Assembly: GCF_000586555.1 (NCBI RefSeq)
Contig: NZ_AZUC01000014.1
Span: forward strand, 273,361-337,360
DNA: 64,000 bases
Source of the DNA: Sporosarcina sp. D27
GTDB taxonomy: Bacteria; Bacillota; Bacilli; Bacillales_A; Planococcaceae
Reading direction: 5' to 3'
The first letter of the stretch is position 1. Each line of letters starts with the position of its first letter. The position numbers and the translations under genes are program-made. Positions 17,254 to 25,644 of the stretch are shown here, piece after piece. A model generated the notes under the pieces. That model worked only from the letters and a program-made list of their open reading frames with translations. It made no database searches and was not told where the DNA came from.

Positions 17254-17856
17254 ATGTTTTTTGAAACCAATGAAACCATTATTTTAGCTTCTGCTTCACC
17301 ACGAAGAAAAGAGTTACTTGCAAGATTAGGGGTTCCGTTTACAGTACACGCGAGCAACGCGGAAGAACGTCCGATAGAAAATGGTGAAAAACCGGAAACT
17401 TATGCGCGTGCTCTGTCGTCTATTAAGGCGTCCGCTATATACGAAGACCATCCGGGGACTCTAGTGATTGGAGCCGATACGGTAGTCGCGTTAGATGGAA
17501 AGGTGTTCCCGAAGCCAAAATCTGCTGCTCAAGCGGTGGAGTTTTTACAAGAGCTATCGGGACAAACTCACAGTGTCATAACCGGTGTCACACTTATAAG
17601 AGATGGTGCGTTCACCAGTTTTTCATCCAGTACCGAAGTGACATTTCGGGAATTAGATTACGCACTTATTCAAGCATATGCAGCAACTGGTGATCCACTA
17701 GATAAAGCAGGTGGGTACGGAATTCAAACAGCGGGAGGTTTGCTCGTCTCAGAAATTACGGGCGATTACGATAACGTCGTAGGTCTACCAATCTCAGAAC
17801 TTGCGGATGCATTGCGTTCGAGAGGTCTGATTTGGTTGAAAGGAGACGAGCGCTGA
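17254..17856 (+). CDS. maf: Maf nucleoside-triphosphate pyrophosphatase
   Basis: House-cleaning phosphatase that hydrolyses dTTP, UTP and modified pyrimidine nucleotides; overexpression blocks septation in B. subtilis. The 200 residues start with ILASASPRRKELLARLG, the family signature, and continue with VIGADTVV and DKAGGYGIQ. ATG 17254 has AAAGGGGG 9 nt upstream; the longer open frame lacks a ribosome site. The stop overlaps the radC start (TGATG). Confidence 0.94.
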   Translation: MFFETNETIILASASPRRKELLARLGVPFTVHASNAEERPIENGEKPETYARALSSIKASAIYEDHPGTLVIGADTVVALDGKVFPKPKSAAQAVEFLQELSGQTHSVITGVTLIRDGAFTSFSSSTEVTFRELDYALIQAYAATGDPLDKAGGYGIQTAGGLLVSEITGDYDNVVGLPISELADALRSRGLIWLKGDER

Positions 17857-18554
17857 TGCCGGCGGATTATAAAGATGCGCTTATGATTCGTGATATCCAT
17901 TTCGCAGACAGACCTCGTGAGCGGATGACTCGTCAAGGGGCGTCCAGTTTGTCGAACCAGGAGCTTGTGGCGATTTTACTTCGGACAGGCTCACGTGAAG
18001 AATCCGTGCTCGTCCTAGCAAATAAACTCTTGTCTGAATTTGATAAAATCCAAGATTTAAGGGATGTCACGATTGAAGAGTTGACTGCCGTCAAAGGTGT
18101 GGGAGACGCTAAAGCGGTTCAAATCTTGGCGGCAGCTGAACTCGGTAAACGGATCTATTCGGTTGCGCAAGACGGACGCTACGCTATTAAATCACCAGAA
18201 GATGCCGCGGCCTACTTGATGACGGATATGTCAAAATTGACTCAAGAACATTTTGTTGTGCTATTCCTGAATGTAAAAAACGAAGTATTGCACAAACAAA
18301 CTATTTTTATAGGTAGCTTGAATTCTTCTATTGTGCATCCGAGAGAAATTTTCAGGGAAGCTGTGAAGCGCTCTGCGGCTTCACTCGTCGTGGCGCATAA
18401 TCATCCTTCAGGCAACGCAACACCGTCTCCTGAAGACATTGAAGTGACGAAACGACTTGCAGAAGCAGGAGAGCTAATGGGTATCGATCTTTTGGATCAT
18501 ATTATCATTGGAGACCAGCGCTTTATCTCACTTAAAGAAAAGGGATACATGTGA
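17856..18554 (+). CDS. radC: RadC/YsxA, JAB/MPN-domain protein
   Basis: This is a 232-residue RadC family protein. An N-terminal helix-hairpin-helix-like region (LRDVTIEELTAVKGVGDAKA) precedes a JAB metalloprotease-like domain whose zinc motif is HNHPSGNATPSPED. The cellular role is uncertain: the original DNA repair phenotype was misassigned, and a link to DNA or competence is suspected in the family. ATG 17856 with AAGGAG upstream; coupled to maf by a 1-nt overlap. Confidence 0.92.
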   Translation: MPADYKDALMIRDIHFADRPRERMTRQGASSLSNQELVAILLRTGSREESVLVLANKLLSEFDKIQDLRDVTIEELTAVKGVGDAKAVQILAAAELGKRIYSVAQDGRYAIKSPEDAAAYLMTDMSKLTQEHFVVLFLNVKNEVLHKQTIFIGSLNSSIVHPREIFREAVKRSAASLVVAHNHPSGNATPSPEDIEVTKRLAEAGELMGIDLLDHIIIGDQRFISLKEKGYM

Positions 18555-18643
18555 CACTGTGAATTTGTTCGCCTTTCCGTTATACTATGGTGTATGCTTT
18601 TAAGAAGCCTCATAAAACGGTACTGCAGAAAGGAAGAACGAAT

Positions 18644-19660
18644 TTGTTTGGACTAGGAGCGAGAGATGTCGGGATTGACCTCGGCACCGCCAATACGTTG
18701 GTTTTCATCAAAGGAAAAGGGATTGTTCTACGGGAACCATCCGTAGTTGCGAAAAATACGATGACTAATGAAATCGTGGCTGTTGGTAGTGCTGCGAAAA
18801 ATATGATCGGCCGTACGCCAGGTTCGATCGTTGCAACACGCCCAATGAAAGATGGAGTTATTGCTGATTTTGATATTACAACAGCAATGATCGAGCACTA
18901 CATGAAAGAAGCAACAAAAGCTTCCGGTGGCGCATGGAAAAAACCGAACGTCATGGTTTGTGTACCATACGGAATTACATCAGTTGAACAGCGTGCAGTC
19001 ATTGACGCAGCTCGTCAAGCTGGCGCAAAAGATGCATACACGATTGAAGAGCCTTTTGCTGCTGCAATTGGTGCCAATCTACCTGTTTGGGAACCTACTG
19101 GTAGTATGGTTGTCGATATCGGTGGAGGTACGACTGAGGTTGCGGTAATTTCCCTCGGAGGAATCGTAACAAGTGAGTCGATTCGTGTCGGTGGTGATAC
19201 GATGGACGCAGCGATCATCAGCTATATCCGTAAAACGTATAACTTAACAATCGGAGAACGTACAGCTGAAGCTATCAAAATCGAAATTGGTTCTGCTAGT
19301 GTGCTTGAGACATCTGAGAAGATGGAAATTCGTGGACGCGACTTGTTGACAGGTTTGCCGAAAACACTCGAAATCTCTCAAGACGAAATTGTCGAAGCGT
19401 TGCGTGAATCATTGTTACAAATTGTCGACGGTGTCAAAAAGACATTGGAAACAACACCTCCAGAATTGTCTGCTGACGTGATGGAGCGTGGAATCGTCTT
19501 AACTGGCGGTGGCGCGCTATTACGTAATTTGGACAAGGTAATTTCTGATGAAACGAATATGCCGGTGTTTATCGCAGAAGATCCACTGGATTGTGTTGCG
19601 ATTGGTACAGGTAAAGCACTTGATAATTTTGATGTTATTAAAAAAATGCAAGCGAAATAA
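18644..19660 (+). CDS. mreB: Rod shape-determining protein MreB
   Basis: Actin-like filament protein that directs lateral wall synthesis. It has 338 residues starting [20 protein letters not shown], like B. subtilis MreB. Phosphate and adenosine motifs are visible: [15 protein letters not shown], and [13 protein letters not shown] near the end. The start is TTG 18644, supported by AAAGGA 9 nt upstream and by alignment of the N-terminus with the family. The open frame extends upstream to ATG 18587, but that region looks like promoter and leader (TATACT at 18581). Confidence 0.94.
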   Translation: MFGLGARDVGIDLGTANTLVFIKGKGIVLREPSVVAKNTMTNEIVAVGSAAKNMIGRTPGSIVATRPMKDGVIADFDITTAMIEHYMKEATKASGGAWKKPNVMVCVPYGITSVEQRAVIDAARQAGAKDAYTIEEPFAAAIGANLPVWEPTGSMVVDIGGGTTEVAVISLGGIVTSESIRVGGDTMDAAIISYIRKTYNLTIGERTAEAIKIEIGSASVLETSEKMEIRGRDLLTGLPKTLEISQDEIVEALRESLLQIVDGVKKTLETTPPELSADVMERGIVLTGGGALLRNLDKVISDETNMPVFIAEDPLDCVAIGTGKALDNFDVIKKMQAK

Positions 19661-19679
19661 TTGAGGGAGGATATCGGCA

Positions 19680-20573
19680 ATGCCGCGATTTTTTTCGAAC
19701 AAACGTTTAATTTTACTGCTCGTGGGCGTAATTGTCCTAGTGGCATTGATAGCTTTTTCTCTTAAAGACCGGCAAAATGCCAACCTCCCTGAAAAGATGG
19801 TGAAGGATGTCGTCGGTTTTGGACAATCTCTATTTTCCAAACCGGCTCATTCCATTACCGGATTTTTCGATGACATTGATGGAATTTTGAATACATATGA
19901 AGAAAACAAGACGTTGAAAGCCCGTTTGACCGAGTATGCTTCAACTGAAGTGGAACTAGCGGATATCAAAGAAGAGAATGACCGTTTACGTAAGATTATC
20001 GATAAAAAAGATGATTTACGTGCGTATGATCCTGTTCAAGCAACTGTCATTTCACGGAATCCTGATCAATGGGAAGAGAAAATTATTGTCGATAAAGGTA
20101 AAAGTGATGGCGTCAAACTCAACATGGCTGTGTTGACAGCGAATGGGCTTGTAGGGAAAGTTGTCCTTGTGACAAAATATACTTCCACTGTCGAATTGTT
20201 ATCGACTGAAAACCAAAACTTCCGTGTATCTGCGATGATTCCCGGAAAGAAAGATATTTTTGGTTTGATGGAAGGATACGATCCCGAACGCGGCGAATTG
20301 ATTATGAAACGGATCGATTCCAGTTTTGAAGTGAAAGTGGGTCAAAAAGTAATGTCTTCCGGACTTGGCGGGATTTTCCCGAAGGGTCTTTTAATTGGGG
20401 AAGTGACAGAAGTATCTACAGATGATTACGGACTCACGAAATTGGCCTACGTACGTCCGGCTGCTGAATTCTCGATGCTCGATCACGTCATGATCGCAAA
20501 AAGACAGTCAGCAACTGAAAAAGGGACAGATGATCCTGGAACGTCAGCAACGGAGGGGGAGGATGGATCATGA
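19680..20573 (+). CDS. mreC: Rod shape-determining protein MreC
   Basis: Bitopic protein that links MreB filaments to the external wall-synthesis enzymes. It has 297 residues: a membrane helix at about 8-25, a coiled coil (about 65-110, EENKTLKARLTEYAS) and a beta-barrel pair containing the MreC core (DKGKSDGVKLNMAVLTANG, LVGKVV). The C-terminal tail is acidic and Thr/Ser-rich. GGGAGG precedes the ATG and the gene overlaps mreD by ATGA. Confidence 0.94.
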   Translation: MPRFFSNKRLILLLVGVIVLVALIAFSLKDRQNANLPEKMVKDVVGFGQSLFSKPAHSITGFFDDIDGILNTYEENKTLKARLTEYASTEVELADIKEENDRLRKIIDKKDDLRAYDPVQATVISRNPDQWEEKIIVDKGKSDGVKLNMAVLTANGLVGKVVLVTKYTSTVELLSTENQNFRVSAMIPGKKDIFGLMEGYDPERGELIMKRIDSSFEVKVGQKVMSSGLGGIFPKGLLIGEVTEVSTDDYGLTKLAYVRPAAEFSMLDHVMIAKRQSATEKGTDDPGTSATEGEDGS

Positions 20574-21091
20574 CTCGGTTCATCATCCCTCTTATTGCTG
20601 TCGTTCTGTTTTTTCTGGAACCGGTTTTTAGTCTGTTTTCACCAATCGAATTGGGAGATGTTCGCTATACACTCGTTCCAAGGTTTGTCATTGTTTACTT
20701 AGTATTCATTGCTTCCTATTATGATCTTCGCAAGGCAGTTCTCTATGGTTTATGCTTTGGCCTCTTGTATGATATGTATCACATTGATATTATTGGGATA
20801 TATACGTTTCTCTATCCGCTGATTTGTTTCTTAGCTTTTGTGATCATCCGTCAAGTTCATCGGTCTACCGGGACTGTTATGCTCTTGTCTCTGTTTATGG
20901 TCGTGTTGCTAGAAATGATGTCGTATCTATTCGCTAGTCTGATTGCGCTTACGTCGATTAGTTTTGAAGTATTTATGACAGCGAGACTCGTACCGACAGT
21001 GATTGCTAACTTGATATTCATTATCTTGTTTGGCTGGTTGTTCAAAAATCTGATTTACAAAAGAGTCGTAGAGAAGCAAGCCGGTATGTAA
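20570..21091 (+). CDS. mreD: Rod shape-determining protein MreD
   Basis: Small polytopic membrane protein of the elongasome, 173 residues with about five to six membrane helices. The motif LYGLCFGLLYDMYHIDIIG, with Gly-Leu-Leu-x-Asp in the second half, is typical of MreD. It is translationally coupled to mreC by a 4-nt overlap and followed 26 nt later by minC. Confidence 0.92.
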   Translation: MTRFIIPLIAVVLFFLEPVFSLFSPIELGDVRYTLVPRFVIVYLVFIASYYDLRKAVLYGLCFGLLYDMYHIDIIGIYTFLYPLICFLAFVIIRQVHRSTGTVMLLSLFMVVLLEMMSYLFASLIALTSISFEVFMTARLVPTVIANLIFIILFGWLFKNLIYKRVVEKQAGM

Positions 21092-21117
21092 TTTTCGCAT
21101 AGGGCGGGGTGACGCAA

Positions 21118-21789
21118 GTGTCGAAACAGCAAGTAGTAACGATTAAAGGGACCAAAGATGGACTCATCCTGCGGCTTGACGATCAATGCGCCTATTCAGA
21201 TCTATTGGAGGAGTTAGGCAAGAAAGCACAGGATCCTGGTCTTGAAGGCGCTGTCGAAGTACAAATCCACACAGGGTCACGTTATTGCAGTGATCAGGCA
21301 GCAAAAGAGATTATTCAGATTGTCCAGTCTGCTGGGCATTTACGTGTTTCAAAGATTCAAAGCGATGTAATAACGATGGAAGAATGCAACCGCCGCGTAC
21401 AAGAACAACAGTCTGAGACGTATATTGGTATTGTGCGCTCAGGTCAGGAAGTACATGCCAAAGGGGATCTCGTTGTCATTGGTGATGTGAATCCAAATGG
21501 ACATGTCTCTGCGGCGGGAAGCATTTATATACTGGGTAGGTTGAAAGGGAAAGCGCATGCAGGAAACGCTGGCAATCGTGAAGCGGTAATTGCAGCTTCA
21601 TGGCTGGAAGCGACTCACCTCATGATTGCGGACCAAATGGAAACGATGACAGATGAGCTCGCAATTTTGTCAGAGCATCCTGAAATGGAATGCGCATACT
21701 TGCACACGAATGGGTTTATCGCCATTGACCGTTTACAGGATTTAAGACTGTTGCGGCCTGGTTTGTCAACATTTAAAGGGGGGAGCTAA
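21118..21789 (+). CDS. minC: Septum site-determining protein MinC
   Basis: Inhibitor of FtsZ assembly that keeps the septum at midcell together with MinD. It has 223 residues. The N-terminal domain starts QQVVTIKGTKDGLILRLDD. The C-terminal beta-helix with VRSGQEVHAKGDLVVIGDVNPNG is the MinD-binding, dimerising part. GTG 21118 is preferred over GTG 21109 because the AGGGCGGGG site then lies 8 nt upstream. Confidence 0.94.
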   Translation: MSKQQVVTIKGTKDGLILRLDDQCAYSDLLEELGKKAQDPGLEGAVEVQIHTGSRYCSDQAAKEIIQIVQSAGHLRVSKIQSDVITMEECNRRVQEQQSETYIGIVRSGQEVHAKGDLVVIGDVNPNGHVSAAGSIYILGRLKGKAHAGNAGNREAVIAASWLEATHLMIADQMETMTDELAILSEHPEMECAYLHTNGFIAIDRLQDLRLLRPGLSTFKGGS

Positions 21790-21790
21790 T

Positions 21791-22582
21791 GTGGGAGAAG
21801 CAATTGTTATAACATCTGGGAAAGGCGGAGTCGGGAAAACGACTTCGTCGGCAAACCTCGGTACTGCATTGGCCCTTCAAGGTAAGAAAGTTTGTCTAGT
21901 CGATACAGATATTGGTTTGAGAAATTTAGACGTCATTCTTGGCCTTGAGAATCGTATAATTTACGATCTAGTGGATGTCATTGAAGGTCGTTGTCGAATT
22001 CAGCAAGCGCTCGTCAAGGACAAGCGGTTCGAGGATCGTTTGTTCTTATTGCCAGCTGCTCAGACGACCGATAAAAACGCAGTCACTCCAGAGCAGATGA
22101 AAGACTTAATCACTGAGTTAAAACGAGACTATGATTACATTTTGATTGATTGTCCTGCAGGTATTGAGCAAGGTTACAAGAACGCAGTAGCAGATCGTGC
22201 GATTGTTGTGACGACACCGGAAATTTCGGCAGTTCGAGATGCGGATCGGATAATTGGTTTGCTTGAGGCGGAAGATATTGAGCCTCCAAAGCTCATTATT
22301 AATCGGATTAGAAGAAATCTCATTAATTCGGGAGATACGCTTGACGTGAATGATATTACTTCACATCTTTCGATCGATTTACTTGGTATCGTGCTAGATG
22401 ATGAAAACGTCATTTCGTCTTCCAACAAGGGAGAGCCAGTTGTCATGGATCCGAATAATCCCGCTGCGCTAGGGTATCGAAATATTGCTAGAAGGATACT
22501 GGGTGAATCTGTTCCACTCATGTCGGTGGATACTGGTAAACCAGGATTTTTCGGTAAACTGAAATCGCTATTTTCAAAATAA
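21791..22582 (+). CDS. minD: Septum site-determining ATPase MinD
   Basis: Membrane-cycling ParA-type ATPase that activates MinC. It has 263 residues: deviant Walker A GKGGVGKTT, switch I/II elements DTDIGLRNLDVILG and LIDCPAGIE, and a C-terminal amphipathic membrane-targeting helix (PGFFGKLKSLFSK). The GTG start has GGGGGGAG upstream and lies 1 nt after the minC stop. A strong terminator ends the mre-min block. Confidence 0.96.
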   Translation: MGEAIVITSGKGGVGKTTSSANLGTALALQGKKVCLVDTDIGLRNLDVILGLENRIIYDLVDVIEGRCRIQQALVKDKRFEDRLFLLPAAQTTDKNAVTPEQMKDLITELKRDYDYILIDCPAGIEQGYKNAVADRAIVVTTPEISAVRDADRIIGLLEAEDIEPPKLIINRIRRNLINSGDTLDVNDITSHLSIDLLGIVLDDENVISSSNKGEPVVMDPNNPAALGYRNIARRILGESVPLMSVDTGKPGFFGKLKSLFSK

Positions 22583-22587
22583 TATCT

Positions 22588-22626
22588 AAAGTCCTCTGTG
22601 CCTAATTTGGTACAGAGGACTTTTTT
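22588..22626 (+). terminator. Terminator after minD
   Basis: The stem AAGTCCTCTGT/ACAGAGGACTT (11 bp, 12-nt loop) is followed by T6. Confidence 0.92.
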
Positions 22627-22675
22627 GATGTGAATTTATGATTGTCCACCCTCCCTGCAAAAGATGTGCGTTCCC

Positions 22676-22704
22676 GACTATTCAGGAGTCATCGTTCATA
22701 TACT
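22676..22704 (+). promoter_or_regulatory. Candidate sigma-E promoter of spoIVFAB
   Basis: GACTATTC (22676-22683) and CATATACT (22697-22704) are separated by 13 bp, resembling the mother-cell sigma-E pattern (roughly TCATATT and CATACAAT). The B. subtilis operon is sigma-E dependent. Inference from consensus and family knowledge. Confidence 0.4.
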
Positions 22705-22724
22705 GAAAAAAAGGGGGGATACGT

Positions 22725-23276
22725 GTGAGGAGAAAGACAAAATGGATGTTTGCTCTCGTATTCACAATTGCGATTCTGGGTGTTGCTAAATTAGAGCAAC
22801 TTGGCGTAATGGAGCGTCCTGTCACTCAATATCTTTCAACTGGTCAAGATTTTGTGGCGGTGAAAAAATGGGTGGCTTCCATGATAGACTCTGAGGAGTC
22901 AGGAATGATACAAGTGAGTGGTGAGGTTGAAGCAGTTGATCCATTTGCTGCGTATGAATCGATGCAGCCGTATAAATCAGGTGTGATTTTGTCCTATCCT
23001 GAAGCGCTTCCGATAGCGGCTCGTGGAAGTGGTCTCATTGTATTTACAGGATTTACGAGACAATCGGGAAAGACGCTCACTGTACAGTATGACAATGGCG
23101 ATGAAGTAACTTACGGATTCGTAGGGTCATTTGCAAAGTTACCTTATACTGCTGTCGACAAAGGGGACACGCTTGCAGTGATGGAAGAAGGTACCATGTA
23201 TTTAAAAGTGAAGCGGGATGGACTTGTGCTTGACTCGACGTTGTTGCCGGCGTTCTTCTCGGAAGTAAGTCCTTGA
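22725..23276 (+). CDS. spoIVFA: SpoIVFA-like regulator of pro-sigma-K processing
   Basis: This is a 183-residue membrane-anchored protein with one N-terminal helix (about 7-25) and an outer domain like the M23/LytM fold (GSGLIVFTGFTRQSGKTLTVQYDNGDEVTYGFVGS). The sequence contains no histidine at all, so it cannot be an active zinc peptidase; it is a scaffold or inhibitor. In B. subtilis SpoIVFA holds and inhibits the protease SpoIVFB until the forespore signal arrives. It lies between minD and spoIVFB as there, but is shorter. GGGGGG precedes the GTG start. It overlaps the next gene by 4 nt. Confidence 0.8.
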   Translation: MRRKTKWMFALVFTIAILGVAKLEQLGVMERPVTQYLSTGQDFVAVKKWVASMIDSEESGMIQVSGEVEAVDPFAAYESMQPYKSGVILSYPEALPIAARGSGLIVFTGFTRQSGKTLTVQYDNGDEVTYGFVGSFAKLPYTAVDKGDTLAVMEEGTMYLKVKRDGLVLDSTLLPAFFSEVSP

Positions 23277-23884
23277 AATTCCGGCTGCATCCGATTTTGC
23301 TGCCAATCTTCATTTTGCTTGCTGTAATGGGCGGACTCGCTGCTTACGCCATTGTTTTCGGTTCGTTACTCATACACGAAGCCGGACATTTAGTGGCGGC
23401 AAAAGCGAATCGTATGCGTGTCCGTTCGATAACAATCCTGCCTTATGGGGGGGAATTAGAAATCGCCGGACGCGCTAACCATTCACGTCGGGCACGTTTC
23501 CTGCTAGCGCTTGGCGGTCCGATTGCAACCGCACTATTACTTTTAGTGGCCATGACATTTACGTTTCCAGGTTCAATGGATGTGATACGCATCCAATTGC
23601 TGATCCTTCTCGTGAATTTACTTCCGATATTGCCGCTAGATGGTGGACAGGCATTACTCGCTTTGACAGAACGAGAAGAAAGCCGTTATTTCGATCAAAC
23701 CGCATTTCTTTTGTTCTCGATAGGATTTCTGGTCGTAGGAATTTCGGTGTTACTGACAGGATTGCCTGAAACTGCACTTTTAATAAGTCTTGCGGTTTTT
23801 TTATGTTTGCAGAACATTAGTGTATTTCGATTTAGAAGATATCAAAGAATCTATGAGCAATTGAAAAGAAACAACTTGACGTAA
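23273..23884 (+). CDS. spoIVFB: SpoIVFB-like intramembrane metalloprotease (M50)
   Basis: Site-2-type protease expected to release active sigma-K in the mother cell. It has 203 residues and several membrane helices. The zinc motif is HEAGH in LLIHEAGHLVAA, and the third ligand is in NLLPILPLDGGQ. ILPYGGELEIAG matches the family segment after the first helix pair. The protein is about 85 residues shorter than B. subtilis SpoIVFB: the C-terminal CBS domain is missing. The TTG start overlaps the spoIVFA stop (TTGA), implying coupling. Confidence 0.88.
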   Translation: MKFRLHPILLPIFILLAVMGGLAAYAIVFGSLLIHEAGHLVAAKANRMRVRSITILPYGGELEIAGRANHSRRARFLLALGGPIATALLLLVAMTFTFPGSMDVIRIQLLILLVNLLPILPLDGGQALLALTEREESRYFDQTAFLLFSIGFLVVGISVLLTGLPETALLISLAVFLCLQNISVFRFRRYQRIYEQLKRNNLT

Positions 23885-23904
23885 TGATGTGTGCATGTTA
23901 TTAT
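23876..23904 (+). promoter_or_regulatory. Promoter of the L21 leader / rplU operon
   Basis: TTGACG (23876-23881) and TATTAT (23899-23904) are 17 bp apart, and TGT lies directly before the -10 (extended -10). The -35 overlaps the end of spoIVFB. Confidence 0.7.
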
Positions 23905-23919
23905 TCTAATGTTATGTTT

Positions 23920-24010
23920 GTAGCGCACCCGTGCTGCAACCGCACTGAACCAGGTACAAGCATCTGTAACGGATCACCTGGGAAGGCGAGTCTAAGACTA
24001 TTTGAGGAGG
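23920..24010 (+). ncRNA. L21 leader (ribosomal protein leader RNA)
   Basis: The non-coding stretch between promoter and rplU contains GCACCCGTGCTGC, CCAGGTACAAGC and CACCTGGGAAGG. CCAGGT (23950-23955) can pair with ACCTGG (23976-23981). It matches the position and general sequence of the L21 leader found before rplU-ysxB-rpmA in Bacillales, thought to give autogenous control by L21. Boundaries are approximate. Confidence 0.75.
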
Positions 24011-24017
24011 TGCAAGT

Positions 24018-24326
24018 ATGTACGCAATTATTGAAACTGGTGGAAAGCAAATCAAAGTTGAGCAAGGTCAGGAGATCTTCATCGAGAAATTGGTGGGAGA
24101 AGCTGATGAGGCTGTAACATTTGACAAAGTTCTTTTTGTAGGTGGAGATGACGTGAAAGTTGGCGCTCCATTCGTGGAAGGTGCTTCTGTAACAGCGAAA
24201 ATCGTTAAACAGGGCAAAGGCAAAAAAATCACTGTCTTCAAATACAAGCCGAAAAAGAACTACAGCAGAAAACAGGGTCATCGTCAGCCTTATACTAAGG
24301 TTGTTATCGAAGGCATCAACCTGTAA
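24018..24326 (+). CDS. rplU: Large-subunit ribosomal protein L21
   Basis: A 102-residue 23S rRNA-binding protein. The start [18 protein letters not shown] and the basic C-terminal part ([19 protein letters not shown]) are diagnostic. GAGGAGG lies 8 nt before the ATG. First gene of rplU-prp-rpmA, behind the L21 leader. Confidence 0.97.
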   Translation: MYAIIETGGKQIKVEQGQEIFIEKLVGEADEAVTFDKVLFVGGDDVKVGAPFVEGASVTAKIVKQGKGKKITVFKYKPKKNYSRKQGHRQPYTKVVIEGINL

Positions 24327-24332
24327 GCTGTT

Positions 24333-24659
24333 ATGATTCAAATCACCGTACAGGAACAAGCATCTGGTCGTATCAACTCTTTTGAGATGAGCGGACATGC
24401 CGATTACGCAGAACATGGGAAAGACTTAGTGTGTGCAGCTGCATCTGCCGTGTCATTTGGCGCAGTGAATGCAATTATTTCACTCACTGGGATTACACCA
24501 ATGATCCAACAAGGTGAAGATGGTGGATACCTGAAAGTCGTTCTACCGGAGACGGAAGATGATCATGATCAGCAAATGATTATGCAGGCGATGATTGTTT
24601 CGATGCAGACGATTGAACAAGACTATGCGCAGTTTATAAAAATAACCTTTACCAAGTAG
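24333..24659 (+). CDS. prp: Ribosomal processing cysteine protease Prp (YsxB)
   Basis: Removes the N-terminal extension of L27, the product of the next gene. It has 108 residues with the family motif GHADYAEHGKDLVCAAASAVS; the His and Cys are the catalytic pair. It starts 6 nt after rplU without a clear ribosome site, so translation is probably coupled. The neighbouring L27 carries the matching cleavage sequence, which supports the function directly. Confidence 0.95.
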   Translation: MIQITVQEQASGRINSFEMSGHADYAEHGKDLVCAAASAVSFGAVNAIISLTGITPMIQQGEDGGYLKVVLPETEDDHDQQMIMQAMIVSMQTIEQDYAQFIKITFTK

Positions 24660-24671
24660 GAGGTGGAACAC

Positions 24672-24965
24672 ATGTTGTTACGTTTGGATCTTCAGTTTTT
24701 CGCATCGAAAAAAGGGGTAGGTTCTACAAAGAACGGTCGTGACTCCGAATCGAAACGTCTTGGCGCTAAGCGTGCCGATGGACAATTCGTTTCTGGTGGT
24801 TCTATTCTTTACCGCCAGCGCGGAACGAAAATTCACCCAGGTGAAAACGTAGGTCGCGGAGGCGACGATACTCTTTTCGCTAAAGTTGACGGCGTTGTAC
24901 GCTTCGAGCGTTTTGGCCGCGACAAGAAAAAAGTAAGTGTGTACCCTGCAGTGCAGGAAGCATAA
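24672..24965 (+). CDS. rpmA: Large-subunit ribosomal protein L27 with Prp-cleaved leader
   Basis: A 97-residue protein at the peptidyl-transferase centre. The N-terminus [15 protein letters not shown] contains the Firmicute extension; Prp is known to cut between LQFF and ASKKG in Staphylococcus aureus, exposing the functional end. The body ([19 protein letters not shown]) is typical. ATG 24672 follows AGGAGG at the right distance. A terminator follows. Confidence 0.97.
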   Translation: MLLRLDLQFFASKKGVGSTKNGRDSESKRLGAKRADGQFVSGGSILYRQRGTKIHPGENVGRGGDDTLFAKVDGVVRFERFGRDKKKVSVYPAVQEA

Positions 24966-24977
24966 GAATTGAATCTC

Positions 24978-25020
24978 AAAAAGGACTGCACGCGCCTAGT
25001 GTGCAGTCCTTTTTTATTTT
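24978..25020 (+). terminator. Terminator after rpmA
   Basis: The long stem AAAAGGACTGCAC/GTGCAGTCCTTTT is followed by a T-rich tail. Confidence 0.92.
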
Positions 25021-25046
25021 TCCAATGAAATAATAATCTTAACTTT

Positions 25047-25077
25047 TTGACGAACAACACCCTCAAAATGCTATACT
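25047..25077 (+). promoter_or_regulatory. Candidate promoter of spo0B-obg-pheB-pheA
   Basis: TTGACG (25047-25052) and TGC-TATACT (-10 at 25072-25077) are separated by 19 bp. The long spacer is offset by the extended -10 element. Confidence 0.55.
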
Positions 25078-25108
25078 GTAAAGAACGAAACTGCAGGTGG
25101 TGAAGAGA

Positions 25109-25633
25109 ATGAAGAAATCGGAGTTGACTGTCCGGGATGCGATGAAATTCGCCCGACATGACTTTTTAAATGAGTTGCAGCTCATCCTCATGCATATGGA
25201 CCTCAATAATGTCCCCGAAGCACGGCGCAAACTTCTGGAAGCAACAGAATGTATGCGTAACGATTCCCAACTAAGTGGACTAGACATGCCAGCACTAGAA
25301 ACGTGGATCTTAACTTTTGACTGGAACTATTCGGCGTTCTCCAAACAATTAAAAACGACAATTGTGCATAAAAAATTTGCACGAAAAGCAGACGATCAGC
25401 CAATTGTTGCTGTATTGGACGACGTTTTCCAGCAACTTATAAAAGGTGCAGATCCTTATACTGATTGCATGGTCAACATTTTAGTGACGACCACTAGCGA
25501 CGAGTGGGAAGTTTCACTTTCGCTTCCCGGACAAACTGCGCCGATTGTATGGAATGATGTACAAGAGAAAGACTGGACAGCAAAACTGTCTATAGAAAAT
25601 GAGTATTGGACGTTCACGATCCGTGGACACTAG
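25109..25633 (+). CDS. spo0B: Sporulation phosphotransferase Spo0B
   Basis: Carries phosphate from Spo0F to Spo0A in the sporulation phosphorelay. It has 174 residues. The phospho-accepting His lies in the helix [17 protein letters not shown], matching the RHDW/FxNxLQ motif of the family. The C-terminal part is a degenerate histidine-kinase-like domain without ATP-binding boxes. ATG 25109 is chosen for the site AGGTGG 8-9 nt upstream. It precedes obg, as in B. subtilis. Confidence 0.88.
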   Translation: MKKSELTVRDAMKFARHDFLNELQLILMHMDLNNVPEARRKLLEATECMRNDSQLSGLDMPALETWILTFDWNYSAFSKQLKTTIVHKKFARKADDQPIVAVLDDVFQQLIKGADPYTDCMVNILVTTTSDEWEVSLSLPGQTAPIVWNDVQEKDWTAKLSIENEYWTFTIRGH

Positions 25634-25644
25634 GAGGAAATTAC

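Noticed and set aside
18587..18643. Upstream extension of MreB from ATG 18587
   Set aside because: The added 19 residues are not found in MreB, there is no ribosome site before that ATG, and the region carries a -10-like TATACT.
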